From: Anastatus disparis | Lineage: Eukaryota; Arthropoda; Insecta; Hymenoptera; Eupelmidae | Reading direction: 5' to 3' | Assembly: GCA_017163975.1 (NCBI GenBank) | Contig: JAFFSR010000088.1 | Location: 583,001 to 647,000, forward strand | DNA: 64,000 bases | Part shown: piece after piece, positions 52,935 through 62,801 of the stretch | Numbering within the stretch: the first letter of the stretch is position 1 | Layout: every line of letters begins with the position of its first letter | The notes under the pieces: generated by a model | What the model was told of the DNA's origin: nothing | The model's input: only the letters and a program-made list of their open reading frames with translations | The model's database searches: none | Program-made: the position numbers and the translations under genes

Positions 52935-53408
52935 ATGGAATATGCGGTAGACATGATTGGTTTTAAGCAAATGGGTGGTGAATATGTTCTAAAGGAAATA
53001 GCAATCATTCCTCTCAACGACAGTGGTGATCCCATCGTTCATCTATTCAAAAAACCTTTTTCATGGAAAAGGCTCTCTGACAAATTGCAAGAAGAAAACA
53101 TTCGACTCAAACATAATCATGGAATAGCTTGGAACACTGATGGACTAGATTACTCTCAAATTGCAAACTTACTCCGTGAACATTTACATGATGCTACAAA
53201 AATTTTTGTTATTAATGAATTCAAACGAAAATGGTTGCTAAGATTCAAATTTCCCGTTTATAACATCAATGAATACGGATACCCATTAAACCCATCTTTC
53301 AAATGCGTTACTGTGTGTACAAACCATAATCCAATTCATAAGACTGTCTGTGCACTACACAATGTCAAACTCATGAAATTATTCTATCTCTCACAAAACC
53401 ATTTATAA
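52935..53408 (+). CDS. Polinton protein of unknown function, right paralogue
   Basis: 157 residues, intact, last gene before the right terminus. Homologous to 39890-40853 across its whole length (shared patterns GFKQMGGEYVLKEI, HLFKKPFSWKRLS, HNHGIAWNTDGLDY, C..H.....CALHNVKLM). It has no intron, while the left paralogue has one. The C-terminal Cys/His set may bind metal. Function unknown. Confidence 0.8.
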   Translation: MEYAVDMIGFKQMGGEYVLKEIAIIPLNDSGDPIVHLFKKPFSWKRLSDKLQEENIRLKHNHGIAWNTDGLDYSQIANLLREHLHDATKIFVINEFKRKWLLRFKFPVYNINEYGYPLNPSFKCVTVCTNHNPIHKTVCALHNVKLMKLFYLSQNHL

Positions 53409-53442
53409 GAAGAAAAAAAAAAAAAAAGTAGAAAAAGTAGAA

Positions 53443-53611
53443 AACGCTATAGGCATACTAGTTCACATTCGGATTCTAAAACACTTGGGCTGTGCTAGAA
53501 TCCGTACGGGTTCTAACACACCATGGGCTGTGCTAGAATCCGTACGGGTTCTAGCACACCATGGGCTGTGCTAGAATCCGGGTGTGCCAGTATGCCTATA
53601 GCCTATCTACT
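53443..53611. repeat. Right terminus of the Polinton, hairpin-like with tandem units
   Basis: The outermost ~46 bases are the terminal inverted repeat. Inward, GGGCTGTGCTAGAATCCG and GGGTTCTA(A/G)CACACCATGG alternate twice with period ~46, and at 53449 CGCTATAGGCATACTAG repeats the left-terminus phrase in the opposite orientation to the outer end. The whole 169-bp segment is therefore foldable on itself. Confidence 0.85.
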
Positions 53612-53617
53612 ATTGTA
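53612..53617. repeat. Target site duplication ATTGTA, right
   Basis: Identical to 37101-37106. Confidence 0.95.
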
Positions 53618-53689
53618 TCATGGCGTCGACGTTTCTTCGTCAAATCGCTTTGTACCTATGGCCGCCATGTTTACTCGCGCCTCCATCTA

Positions 53690-53905
53690 CACGGATTTGG
53701 ATTCAGCGACCTCGAAAACATAAATATATACTGTTAAAATATGGTTGCCATTAATTTTTTAGATTTGATCTTAAAATGACCTTGAATCTGAGGTAATGGG
53801 GTCAAACGGACCACAGATTCTGATTTAACGACCTCAAAAATATAAGATATACATGGTCTGATCCGTGGGTTTTGACATTTTTTTTGCGTGGCTGTGTAAT
53901 TCATA
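53690..53905. repeat. Inverted copy of the AATCCGTGGTCCGTTTGAC modules
   Basis: GGGGTCAAACGGACCACAGATTC and CATAAATATATACTGTTAAAATATGGTTGCC correspond to the complement of 21530-21660; ends GCGTGGCTGTGTAA. Probably the end of the same repeat family as 21478-21837. Confidence 0.7.
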
Positions 53906-54278
53906 ATTAAAATACGTATTAATTAGTTGAGTTTCGTAAATTACTTTTTAAAACAACTGCTTAAAAGTGTAAAAACATATATATTCCAATCTTTTTTTCA
54001 TTGACTTTTTTATTACAGAAAATGTATTATTACATACTAATATTTCACTATTTATATTTCAGTACAGGAATTATTATACATCAACTATGAAATATATTTT
54101 GGCATTAGATGCTTATGTCTCTATACTACATTTAAGAATTTTTTTTGCTTTCTTATAGAGAAAGCATTATATCGATAGCGAGGGCGCTAAATTTGCACGA
54201 GGGCCGCAAATCCCCTATTTCACGCCCGCGGTACACATACTGTTTTTTCATTTAAAGGGTGAAAAATTTGATTTTCTA
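53906..54278. other. AT-rich, no gene
   Basis: No coding region; a GC-rich patch at 54176-54235 (GAGGGCGC, GGGCCGC) leads into the hairpin. Confidence 0.4.
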
Positions 54279-54383
54279 TGTTTGTAAAGTGGGCGCAAAA
54301 TAGTACATTCCCACCCTAGGGCGCAAAATTGGCGTATGCACCCTAGGGTGGGAATGTACTATTTTGCGCCCGCTTGACAAACA
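54279..54383. repeat. 105-nt strong hairpin (43-nt arms, 19-nt loop)
   Basis: Left arm 54279-54321 (ending CATTCCCACCCTAGGG) and right arm 54341-54383 (starting CCCTAGGGTGGGAATG) pair with only a few mismatches. The loop is 54322-54340. The surroundings also pair weakly. Could be a MITE core or a structured RNA precursor; no expression evidence is possible here. Confidence 0.85.
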
Positions 54384-54469
54384 TAAAAAATCGAATTTTG
54401 CGCCCTGAGGGTCAAAAAATTTTTTTCCAGAAAATGTATGTATGTATGTGTGTGTATGAGTTGAGGACG

Positions 54470-55560
54470 TCAATTAGATTTCGAAAACTACTCCATGGAT
54501 TTGCTTCAAATTTTGTATTTAATTTATTTTTTTGTTTAACTCGGCAAGAAGCTATTGGAAATTGGTTTTCTTAGCGTAGTTTTTTTAGAGCCATTTTAAG
54601 AATTTTAAAAAAATTTCGATTTTTTATTTTTTATGTATTTTACGTAAACTACTCAAAGAATTTGCTTGAAAATTCGTATGAAACTTATTTTTGACTGCCA
54701 AAAGAAGAAAAACTTTTGAAAACTGATTTTCCTGGCGCACTTTTGATTTTAGAGAGTTTTTAAAATTTTTATTTTTCATTATTTTTCTATTTTACGAAAA
54801 CCATTCAATAGGTTTGCTCCAAAATTTGTATACAATCAATTCGCTATTGTCTCAAGAAAATAAGCTTTTGAAAATTAATTTTCTTAGAGTAGTTACAATT
54901 TTAGAGAATTTTAAAGATAAAAAAAAATTCGATTCTTCTTTTCTTTTTTTTTAGTTTACGTAAAGTACTCAATAGATTTATTCTAAAATTTGCAGGGATA
55001 TTATTTGCGACTGCCAAATAAAGGGAAATTTTCAAAAATTGATTTACTTAGTATAGTTTTAATTTAGGAGCATTTTGAAATTTTTGGAAAATAAATTTTA
55101 AAATGAAAATGTTATTTATTTGGAAAATTAAATCTTGAAAATGACTCGATGGATCTGCTTCAAATTTTGTATACTATCTATTATTTTGTACAAGTAAGCG
55201 GGAAGCCATTGAAAATTGGTTTTCATTATGTAGTTTTCTTTATAGAGCATTTTAAGAATTTAAAAAAAAATTTCGATTTCTCATTCATTTTGTATTTTAC
55301 GTAAATTACTTGATGCATTTGCCATGAAATTTGCAAGGGAATTATTTGCAATTGCCAAAAAAAAAGATGACTCTTAAAAACAGATTTCCTTAGCATAGTT
55401 TTAATTTTAGAAAATTTTTTCAAAAAATTTTAATTTTTTTTCCATTTTTCGTAAACTACTCGATAGATTTGCTCTAAAATTTGTGTACAAGTTATTTGCT
55501 ACTGCCTTTATAAAACAAGCTTTTAAAAAATAATTTTTTTTGTATAGCTCTTCGTTTACT
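54470..55560. repeat. Degenerate tandem repeat, period ~160 bp, seven units
   Basis: Each unit begins near AAACTACTC(A/G)AT(A/G)GATTTGCT, continues with TTTGTAT and GCCAA(A/G)AA, and ends with TTTTACGTAAA. Starts are at ~54487, 54648, 54798, 54962, 55136, 55302 and 55454. Divergence is high. No gene. Confidence 0.85.
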
Positions 55561-56254
55561 TCTTTTGATTTCTGCTTTAACGCTTTTACTAACTCTCTTC
55601 TTACTTCTTCACTCTCTCTCTGCCCTTCTATCTCAGATTGATCCTAATTTTTGCCCTATTTCTATCCATCCCTGACTCTCTCTTTCTATTTTCTAATCAC
55701 TCTCTCACATTCACTAATTTTTCTTGAATAGAAATTGTATTTTACATTGAAATCACAGTTTTAAAAATAAAATCAAATTACTTTAACTCAATGAGCTCTA
55801 TGAAAAAGCATTGCGCCAAAGCCCTTGACAACGTTTTTTTAATATTTTTTAATTATGACAATAAAAAATATTGATTATATCACAGTTTTTTTTCACTTTT
55901 CGCTAATGGATTTTAAAACTGTTCATTTAAATAAGATAATTGATTAATGGTTATGAGTATACCAGGCAAAAGAGGTTAAACTTAACTTTTCAAAACCGTT
56001 TAAAATGATTAATTATTAACATATAATGATATTTCTAAATTTATGCAAATGCGCCACGTAAACAACAAACGTGTATGTATAACATCGCAATAACTATTTT
56101 CTTTTTTTTCATAGATAGGCTTATAAAAGCATACATTATATTTTCATTCAGAAATTTTTGTACAAATAAGTAATTGTATGATAATAAGTTTTTTAAACAA
56201 TTGATTATTGTTTTGTAATCAAAGAATTAATTTTTTAAAATTCAATAGTTAAAA
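55561..56254. other. Gene-free stretch with a CT-rich run
   Basis: CT-rich at 55570-55720 (CACTCTCTCTCTGCCC). Otherwise AT-rich; nothing recognised. Confidence 0.4.
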
Positions 56255-56385
56255 TGAGAAGAGATCGCTATCTTGTATCATAAAAAAAAATATTTTCTTT
56301 AGTGAGGAAAATTAAATTTTATCAATCAATTCTCAAAGAAACCTTGTTAAACCAAATAGTTAACCTCTATTTTTAAAAATTCTAA
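56255..56385. mobile_element. Decayed fragment of the TTAA MITE
   Basis: GAGAAGAGATCGCTATCTTGTATCATAAAA... and ...TTCTCAAAGAAACCTTGTTAAACC match the middle of 14187-14568 and 63749-64000 with many changes. Only part of the element is left. Confidence 0.6.
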
Positions 56386-57660
56386 TTATGAATAATATAG
56401 TATATTAGGAGCTAAAATAATATACTTTTTTATCAGTTTCAATACGGACACAAGATTTTAAAATGTCCGTCGTTTAAACTGAAGTAATGTCAGGGAAAAT
56501 TTTCACAATCTCATTAATAACTTTAGAGTACCTATAAGGTCTGATTTGTATTAATTAGCACAAAATTCTTTATTACTTTCTTTATCGACTAGAAAATATA
56601 TTATTTGTTATATTTCTGACTTTTTAGTCGTGCAAAATAATTACAAGGTCTTAAATTTTCTTTTCTTGAAGAAGAAAACAAACAGCCATTAATAACTATT
56701 CGTTTAAACATTTTTGCTTTCTTTGATACGTTGAATTTTTCTATATAATTTTGAGATACGATACTTCTTTCACCAAAGTAAGTGATTGATGAAATTTTCA
56801 AGATATTTTTATATTTACGGGTATAAAGATTTTCACAATATTCTAGGACTGTTTTGGAGCAATCTGGAACGATATTAAGTTTTAATACTTTAACAACGCG
56901 TTGAAGATTGTTATTACGAATCAATTGCTAAATAACACTTTTTCCACACTGAATCGCTGACAAAAGATAGTAATTTACAGATTCGAATGAAAATATGGAG
57001 TGTGCCCATAATGGCCCCAGTTGTAAACACTTTCACATAAATAAATAAGCTGATGGACGTTATATTTCATGGCTTTTAAAGAGTACAATTCTTCAACTTG
57101 ATGTACAAATTCTTTTATCATGTTCTTAGCTCCATTCCGTTCTTCAAAATTTATATCGGATTTTAATAATAAATGAATCGAATTTACTATTAGTGAATAG
57201 TGTTTTAAATAACATTTGTTTTTTATTACCAATTCAAGTAGAGGTGTATTATAATGAAGCAGCTAGCTTTCGCCTTCACGGGCTTTCCACTCCGATCACT
57301 TACTTATAATGTTAAACGAGCAACTTAATGGGGCACTTCAATTTTCAAAAGTTGCGTATCAATAAAGTCTAACTGAGGAAGAGATAATTCATTCACAATA
57401 TATTCAGTAAACTGCAAAGTAACACCAGATAAAACGCAATGCATTTAATGGTGAAAATCCCTTAATAATCTTAAATTTTTTTAAAAGAAGCAAAGGAAAA
57501 GCAATTTTCACACCGTATACTGGTTTCTCAATTTTAAGAGATTTTTTCGCCTATTTGATTCTTGAATCACGATTTCTATCTTTCGCAGATTTTTCAAAGT
57601 AAGGGCACCTCATGCTGCCTGCAAAGTGAATTTTCTTTCAAATGTACCAATTACAGCCAT

Positions 57661-59025
57661 ACCCAACTGAAAAAATTCACTTGGATTTCCGCGTGGATTA
57701 CCCATGTGGAAATCCTCATGGGTTTCACATGGATTCCATATGGATTGGCATAGGAATCCACGCGGATTACTCACGTGGATTTCCACATCAAAAATCCTTT
57801 TGGATTTTATAAAATCCTCGTAGACTATCGAAGAATCCATATGGATTCTATGAAATCTACGTGGACTTTCAAGAAACCTACATAGATTTTTAAGAAATCC
57901 ATATGAATTTTATGAAATCGATCTAGATATTTAGAAATCCATGCGGATTTTTAGGTTATCCACGTAAATTTTTTACTTGAATATTCACGTGGATTTAAAT
58001 AAAAATCCACGTGGGAATCCACATGAATATTTTGAATGGGGAATAACCCGATATTTATTTCACATTAAAAGTAAAAACCAAAAACGAGGTAAGCCTCGTA
58101 GTTTTAGCTCTTTGAAGATCAAAGAGCTTCTACGATTCAACTAAGAGTTCCATGGCCTTATATATCTGCGTCTTTGAAATTTGTATAAGAGATCACAAAA
58201 CTAAGAGAAACGCCACCTTCAAAATAGAATCGACGTAATCAATCATCAATTTGACTGTAAGTCACCAGGTGGCGTTTCTCCACGTTCCGTGATCCATCAA
58301 ATAAATTTCAAAATTGCAGATATGTATGACCAGAATACTCTCAATTAAATCGTAGAAGGTTTACCTCTTTTTTGGTTTTTACTCTGAATGCGAAATAAAT
58401 ATCGAGTTATTTTCTATTCAAAATATCCATGTGGATTTTCACTTAAATTCGCATGGATATCCAAGTAAGAAATGTATGTTAATTTCTTAAAAATCCACAA
58501 GGAGTACATGAAATTAACACAGAAGTTATAGAATTCAAGCGGGTGCCTTAAAAGTCCACATAGATTTTATAAAATCCATATGGATTGTTTAACCCTTTCA
58601 GAACCAATATACATTACAATAAACATTGATATTTTTTAGTTTTTTTGAAATTGTGCAAAAGTGGCTACGAATTTTGTAAAAAAATATGTGTATTAGATTG
58701 AAGTGGACTATTTCCGATCTTAAACTGAGGGCCTAAGTTATTATATCTTTGATAGAAACTGAGAAAACTTAAAAAGAAAAAAGTGAAAAAAAATTTTTTT
58801 ATCGCAAAAATTGCTTAATAAATGAACACTTATCATTGCTAAATGGTTATCAGAACTTTTCATGATGAAATAAAAATTCCGTTTTACAAGGGTTAACAGT
58901 TCACAAGGGTTTTATAAAATCAACATAGCTTTCATAAAATCCACATGAATTTTTTTATGTGGAAAATTACGTGGATTTCTACATGGGTAAGCCACGTGTA
59001 AATCCAGGTGAATTTTTTCACCAGG
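57661..59025. mobile_element. Fold-back element with CACGTGGATT subterminal repeats
   Basis: The left CTGAAAAAATTCACTTGGAT pairs with the right end (ATCCAGGTGAATTTTTTCAC). Between are many short repeats of TCCACGTGGATT and TCCATATGGATT type (57670-58030, 58430-58600, 58900-59010). It splits the CACTA-like gene, and itself contains a nested palindromic element at 58035-58420. Non-coding. Confidence 0.78.
58035..58420. mobile_element. Nested ~385-bp palindromic MITE
   Basis: ATAACCCGATATTTATTTC at the left and GAAATAAATATCGAGTTAT at the right are complementary. AAAAGTAAAAACCAAAAA and CTTTTTTGGTTTTTACTC continue the pairing, and inner AAACGCCACCT/AGGTGGCGTTT as well. Flanks TTTTGAAT and ATTCAAAA are part of the surrounding repeats, so the target duplication is unclear. 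Confidence 0.75.
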
Positions 59026-59880
59026 GTTTTTATTATTGAATTGCACTGTGTAATTCATAGTGCAACAAGCTACAGTATCAACTCACAAGTGAATCACAAA
59101 TAATTTAATATTACGCTTTTCTCCTTTAATTGTACAAGGAATTCCAGCCTTTGAAAACTCATTCATAGATTCGACAAAGATTTCTAAATATGCACTCATT
59201 TCTGGTTTACCTAATCCATACCAAAATCCAACTGGAATAATATTTTTTAATCTTTCATTAGAAGGAATCTCGTTTAATGATAAGTAAATTAGATATATTG
59301 CATGATTTGTACATTTAAATACTAGAGCTCCATCTGTTTTACAAATAAGTGTTATACAGGGTGAGGAAAAAGTATGAAAACCCCTGGAAATTTTGCGACT
59401 TTTATAGCAAAACTAAAAAAAAAGAGGCACACTCTAGGTAATGTTGAACAAGGAATCCGATGGTTACCTTGGATTTTACCTTAAACCTTATTTCCAAGGT
59501 TATTTTAAGGTCGACCTCATTTTTTTAAATAGGAACCCCTACTTTTTATACCATAATCAAAAAGAGGAAAAAATTTTACGTCCGGATATGTGTTTAGGTA
59601 TGAGGTTAACGTAACCTCTAGAGGTCAAATAGAGGTCAAAGTATGAGTTCTTAAAAATCTTTTTTGTTTAGTGGTAAAAAAAAACAAAGGAAAGGCATAT
59701 CCTAGGTAACTTTCAATGAGGAACCCAACGGTGACCTCTAATTTTAGTTGGAACCTCATTTTCAAAGTTATTTCAAGGTCAACCTTATTTTTGAGCCCCT
59801 ATTTTTGATGCTGTATTCAAAAAGAGTGGAAAATTGTACGTGTGAAAACAATTCAAGTCCAAAGATAGCATAATCCCTAA

Positions 59881-59978
59881 TCCTGCTTTTAGCGCTACCC
59901 AGAAACAACGACGTGGACGAAGAAGGAATCTGTTCCCTTCAGGGTGCTTTTTTACAGTGAGCTCCCCTTTCCTCTCAC
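59881..59978 (-). other. 98-nt conserved module downstream of the mariner stop
   Basis: On the minus strand it starts GTGAGAGGAAAGGGGAGCTC, 10 bases after the transposase stop. It aligns without gaps to 35651-35749, which lies 34 bases after the stop of an unrelated transposase. It contains GTCCACGTCGTTGTT. Function unknown. Confidence 0.75.
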
Positions 59979-59988
59979 GTGAATGAAT

Positions 59989-61029
59989 TTACAACAGATG
60001 TTTAAATTGTTCTCCATTCGCTTCCGGACAGTAACTAATCCTATTGTAAAATGATTCGATTGTATCTTGGATCATCTGTAAAATAGTATTAATTTCTTGA
60101 ACTATTCTATGTCTTGATTTTTCAAGGTTTTCTGGATTATTTCTGTATACCCGATCTTTTAAATACCCCCACAAAAAATGGTCCAAAAGTGTTAAGTCTA
60201 GAGATCTATGAGCCTACTCTACTGTACCTCTTCTACCTATCCATCTTTCAAAAAATGTCTTAGTCAGGTATTGTCTGACATTGACACCGCAATGAGCTGG
60301 AGCGCCATCTTGCTGAAACCATTTATTTTCAAAATCATCTCCTTTCAAGGCCTGGATGGTAAGAACAATCTGATTTCGTAAAAGTTGTTCATAACTTTCA
60401 TCCTGCAAATTTCCTCCGATAAAAAAGGGACCTATCATTGTATCACCTACCATTCCTGCCCACACGTTCAATTTTTGAGTATATTGTGTGTGACTTTTTT
60501 TCATCCAATCAGGATTTGTATTGGAACAATATTAAAAGTTATGACGATTGACTTTGTCATTTAATTGAAATGTCACTTTGTCTGAAAAAACAATATTTTG
60601 TAAAAATATTGGATTTTCAGCTATCATTTCCATCATCGCCTCACAAAATTCAATCCGGCGATCAGGATCATCCTCATTCAATTCTTGCACAAGTTTCATT
60701 TTGTAAGGATGAAATTTGTTGACCTTTAAAATTTTAAGAATAGATATTTGATCGATGTCCTGTTGCAAAGCTACTGATCGAGATGATTCATGTGGATCTT
60801 CCACAAAAGATAGTAAAACATCCAAAGATTTTTCTTTATTTGTTGCTGTTCGTGGTCTTCCAGTAACAGCACGATTTTTAATAGATCCCGTTTCTTTAAA
60901 ACGTCTCAGGGTCTTTGAAACTGTGGATTTAGACAAAGAAGTATCGCCATCGTCGTTTCGAAATGTTGCATTAAAGAGATTAACAACATTAGTATACGAC
61001 CTATGCAGATCACCCTAACCTCTCATCAT
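59989..61029 (-). pseudogene. mariner transposase, inactivated
   Basis: Start at 61029 (minus) followed by an in-frame TAG four codons on, in a position normally Trp. A helix-turn-helix region (LSKSTVSKTLRRFKETGSI), GRPRTATNKEKSLD, then catalytic blocks IVFSDKVTFQLN (first Asp; following Glu replaced by Lys), FQQDGAPAHCG (second Asp) and LDLTLLDHFLWGYLKDRVY (third Asp, D34D type; two Pro replaced by Leu). Stops at ~60531 and ~60213. About 345 codons in total, as usual. Confidence 0.93.
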
Positions 61030-62346
61030 TAGAAGAGATATTTGCTCTCTTTCGGATGAACGAAATATTTTATGAGTTTTTTAAAACCAACAAGAAAAGA
61101 AAAAATTAAGAAATATTTGACGAATTTCTCAAATTATTTCAACTACAAAACACTATTTGTTCTTTTTTATTGGTCAAGTAATTTTTTATTTTAAGAGTCT
61201 GTTTAATGACAAAACTATGACAACAAAAAAATATGGTTTCAACTTACAATTAATACAAATCAAGAGCAAATAAAATTTTAAAATCCAAATGACAAACAAT
61301 TTTTATTTAAAAATACATTTGTTCAAGCACTTCTATATCATTTCTAAATTTACACTTCTTTCAGATGCCTTTCAAATAATTTAGAATTTTCAATAAAGAA
61401 TTAGTTTTACAGCCCATGAAAGAGGAAAAAATGTAATTTTTAAGAGCTGCCCCCTTTTTTAAAAAATTTTTTTATTTAAAAATAATATAAATTAATGACA
61501 GATCTTCAAATTGCGTTTTATTCTTTTTGTAACAAAAATTAACCTGGTTTTTGTATTTTTGAAAATCCTTTTTCGTAATTTTTTGACATTTATTACTTAG
61601 AAATAAGTTAAAATTTTCCATTAGTAGGCCAGGAGAACTACCCCAGAAATAGTCGTTTGAAATAACTCGCTTGATCTTGAAATAACCTTGAAAATAAAGT
61701 TGAAGGTCAAATCCAAGGCCATCATCAGATTCCTTGTTCATTCGGATTCCTTGTTCAAAATCACCTAGGGTATGCCTTTTTTTATCTTATTTTACTATAG
61801 AAGTCGCAAAATTTCCAGAGGTTTTTATACTTTTTCTTCACCCTGTATATGCATATTCACCATTTACGTTTAAACTTTTAAGAAATTTTCTGTACAATTT
61901 ACCATCATAAATGTGTTTTATATGATTTTTCTCGTGCACTCTTTCTTTTAAAATGTAATCATAGTAATCTTGATAGGTCTTTGGATATTCACGTATGCTA
62001 TCTGATGGGTCAATTAGTGGAAATTAACATGGATTTGATGGAGTTGATGCATTTATTCGTATTCAACACTTTGACAGGTTAAAAAATCATTTAACTCTAT
62101 AAATGTCCCTAATTTTTGAAACGCGATAAACACATAGCATATAACAAGATTTCATTATAGCTCATCAATAGTGAATCGCGTTTCAGGTACAACTTTTTTA
62201 TTGTAAATAAAATTAATAAATTTTAATAAATTAGTAATATTGGTCAATGAAAAGGAGCATTTTAAATAAAATTCCAATGACATTATTAATAATTCTACTG
62301 GACTAGCGATCACAGTGGATTTAATTGATTGCATAAACTCTCTCAT

Positions 62347-62519
62347 ATGTGATAAATTATTAATTGTATGGGAAGAAAACTTTTATTTATTTGTAAATAA
62401 TCTACTGCCATCGATAAAAGATTTGGTGTGATTATTGATAGATAAATCTTGTGTATTTTCTTTGTACCATTGCTGTTCATTATTCTGTAAATAAATATAT
62501 TGTATTGGCTTGGTTCGCC
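62347..62519. other. Unassigned AT-rich spacer
   Basis: Between the start of the CACTA-like gene and the GC-richer 5' region of the non-LTR element; nothing recognised. Confidence 0.35.
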
Positions 62520-62801
62520 TAGCTGAATCTAGAATAGCTTAGCAACTCGAGGTGACCAAGAAACAATCCTTCGACCCTCTCTGGTAATGGAGAGATGTCG
62601 GATGTTAATAAAATACATCACCCCCTGACTGAAGGTGTAATGCGAACCGTGCTGATGCTGTTCATGGCCTAGAGGTTGCAATACGTCTCAAACGGTGCCT
62701 CGTAGATACCGGGAGCCCTCTAAGAGTATCAATGCCTTACCTCTGCATGCGAGGCTCTGTGGAGGCGGATCAACCTTTTCCTAGCTACTTGTGGGACTCA
62801 A

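Larger units (their letters stand above)
37107..53611 (+). mobile_element. Polinton/Maverick element, 16.5 kb, complete termini and target duplications
   Basis: The left terminus AGTAGATAGGCTATAGGCAT is mirrored at 53592-53611. ATTGTA stands directly outside both ends (37101-37106 and 53612-53617), the 6-bp duplication typical of Polintons, and the ends are AG...CT as usual. Gene content is the diagnostic Polinton set: protein-primed-type family-B polymerase, c-type integrase, A32-type ATPase, adenovirus-type protease, hexon-like and penton-like capsid proteins, and a PLA2-bearing minor protein. Polymerase (+) lies left; integrase, two unknowns and ATPase form a minus-strand block in the middle; virion genes (+) lie right. 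Polymerase, ATPase, one unknown and the minor-protein/protease junction have frame breaks. Confidence 0.97.
59357..61845 (-). mobile_element. mariner-type DNA transposon (2.49 kb), TA duplication
   Basis: The left CAGGGTGAGGAAAAAGTATG and right end are complementary over ~45 bases, and TA stands outside both ends (59355-59356, 61846-61847). Looser pairing extends about 170 bp inward (AACAAGGAATCCGATGG with its complement near 61740). Subterminal duplication on the left: the phrase GGTAACTTTCAATGAGGAACCC (~59705) echoes GGTAATGTTGAACAAGGAATCC (~59440). One transposase gene inside on the minus strand, broken. Inserted in the CACTA-like gene. Confidence 0.93.
56601..62346 (-). pseudogene. CACTA/EnSpm-like transposase gene, decayed and split by two elements
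   Basis: Read on the minus strand: 62346-61860 (MREFMQSIKSTV..., LLKFINFIYNKKVVPETRF, ERVHEKNHIKHIYDGK), then, beyond the mariner, 59356-59040 (ICKTDGALVFKCTNHAIYL, GLGKPEMSAYLEIFVESMNE), then beyond a fold-back element 57640-56601 (KHYSLIVNSIHLLLKSDINFEE, KYNVHQLIYLCESVYNWG). The block order matches insect proteins that resemble plant EnSpm transposase-associated proteins with a DUF4218-like region (YNVH.L.HL...V..WG). Many stops in the last third. Removing the mariner with one TA keeps the frame, so the mariner came later. Confidence 0.65.

Noticed and set aside
54276..54574. Open frames around the hairpin
   Set aside because: Created by the palindrome and a (GTAT)n run.
56601..57232. Host gene candidate on the minus strand
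   Set aside because: The blocks continue beyond the inserted elements to 62346 and match a transposase-like protein; numerous stops.
62520..62800. Possible RNA gene in the GC-richer leader of the non-LTR element
   Set aside because: No tRNA, 5S or snRNA features; position fits a retrotransposon 5' UTR.
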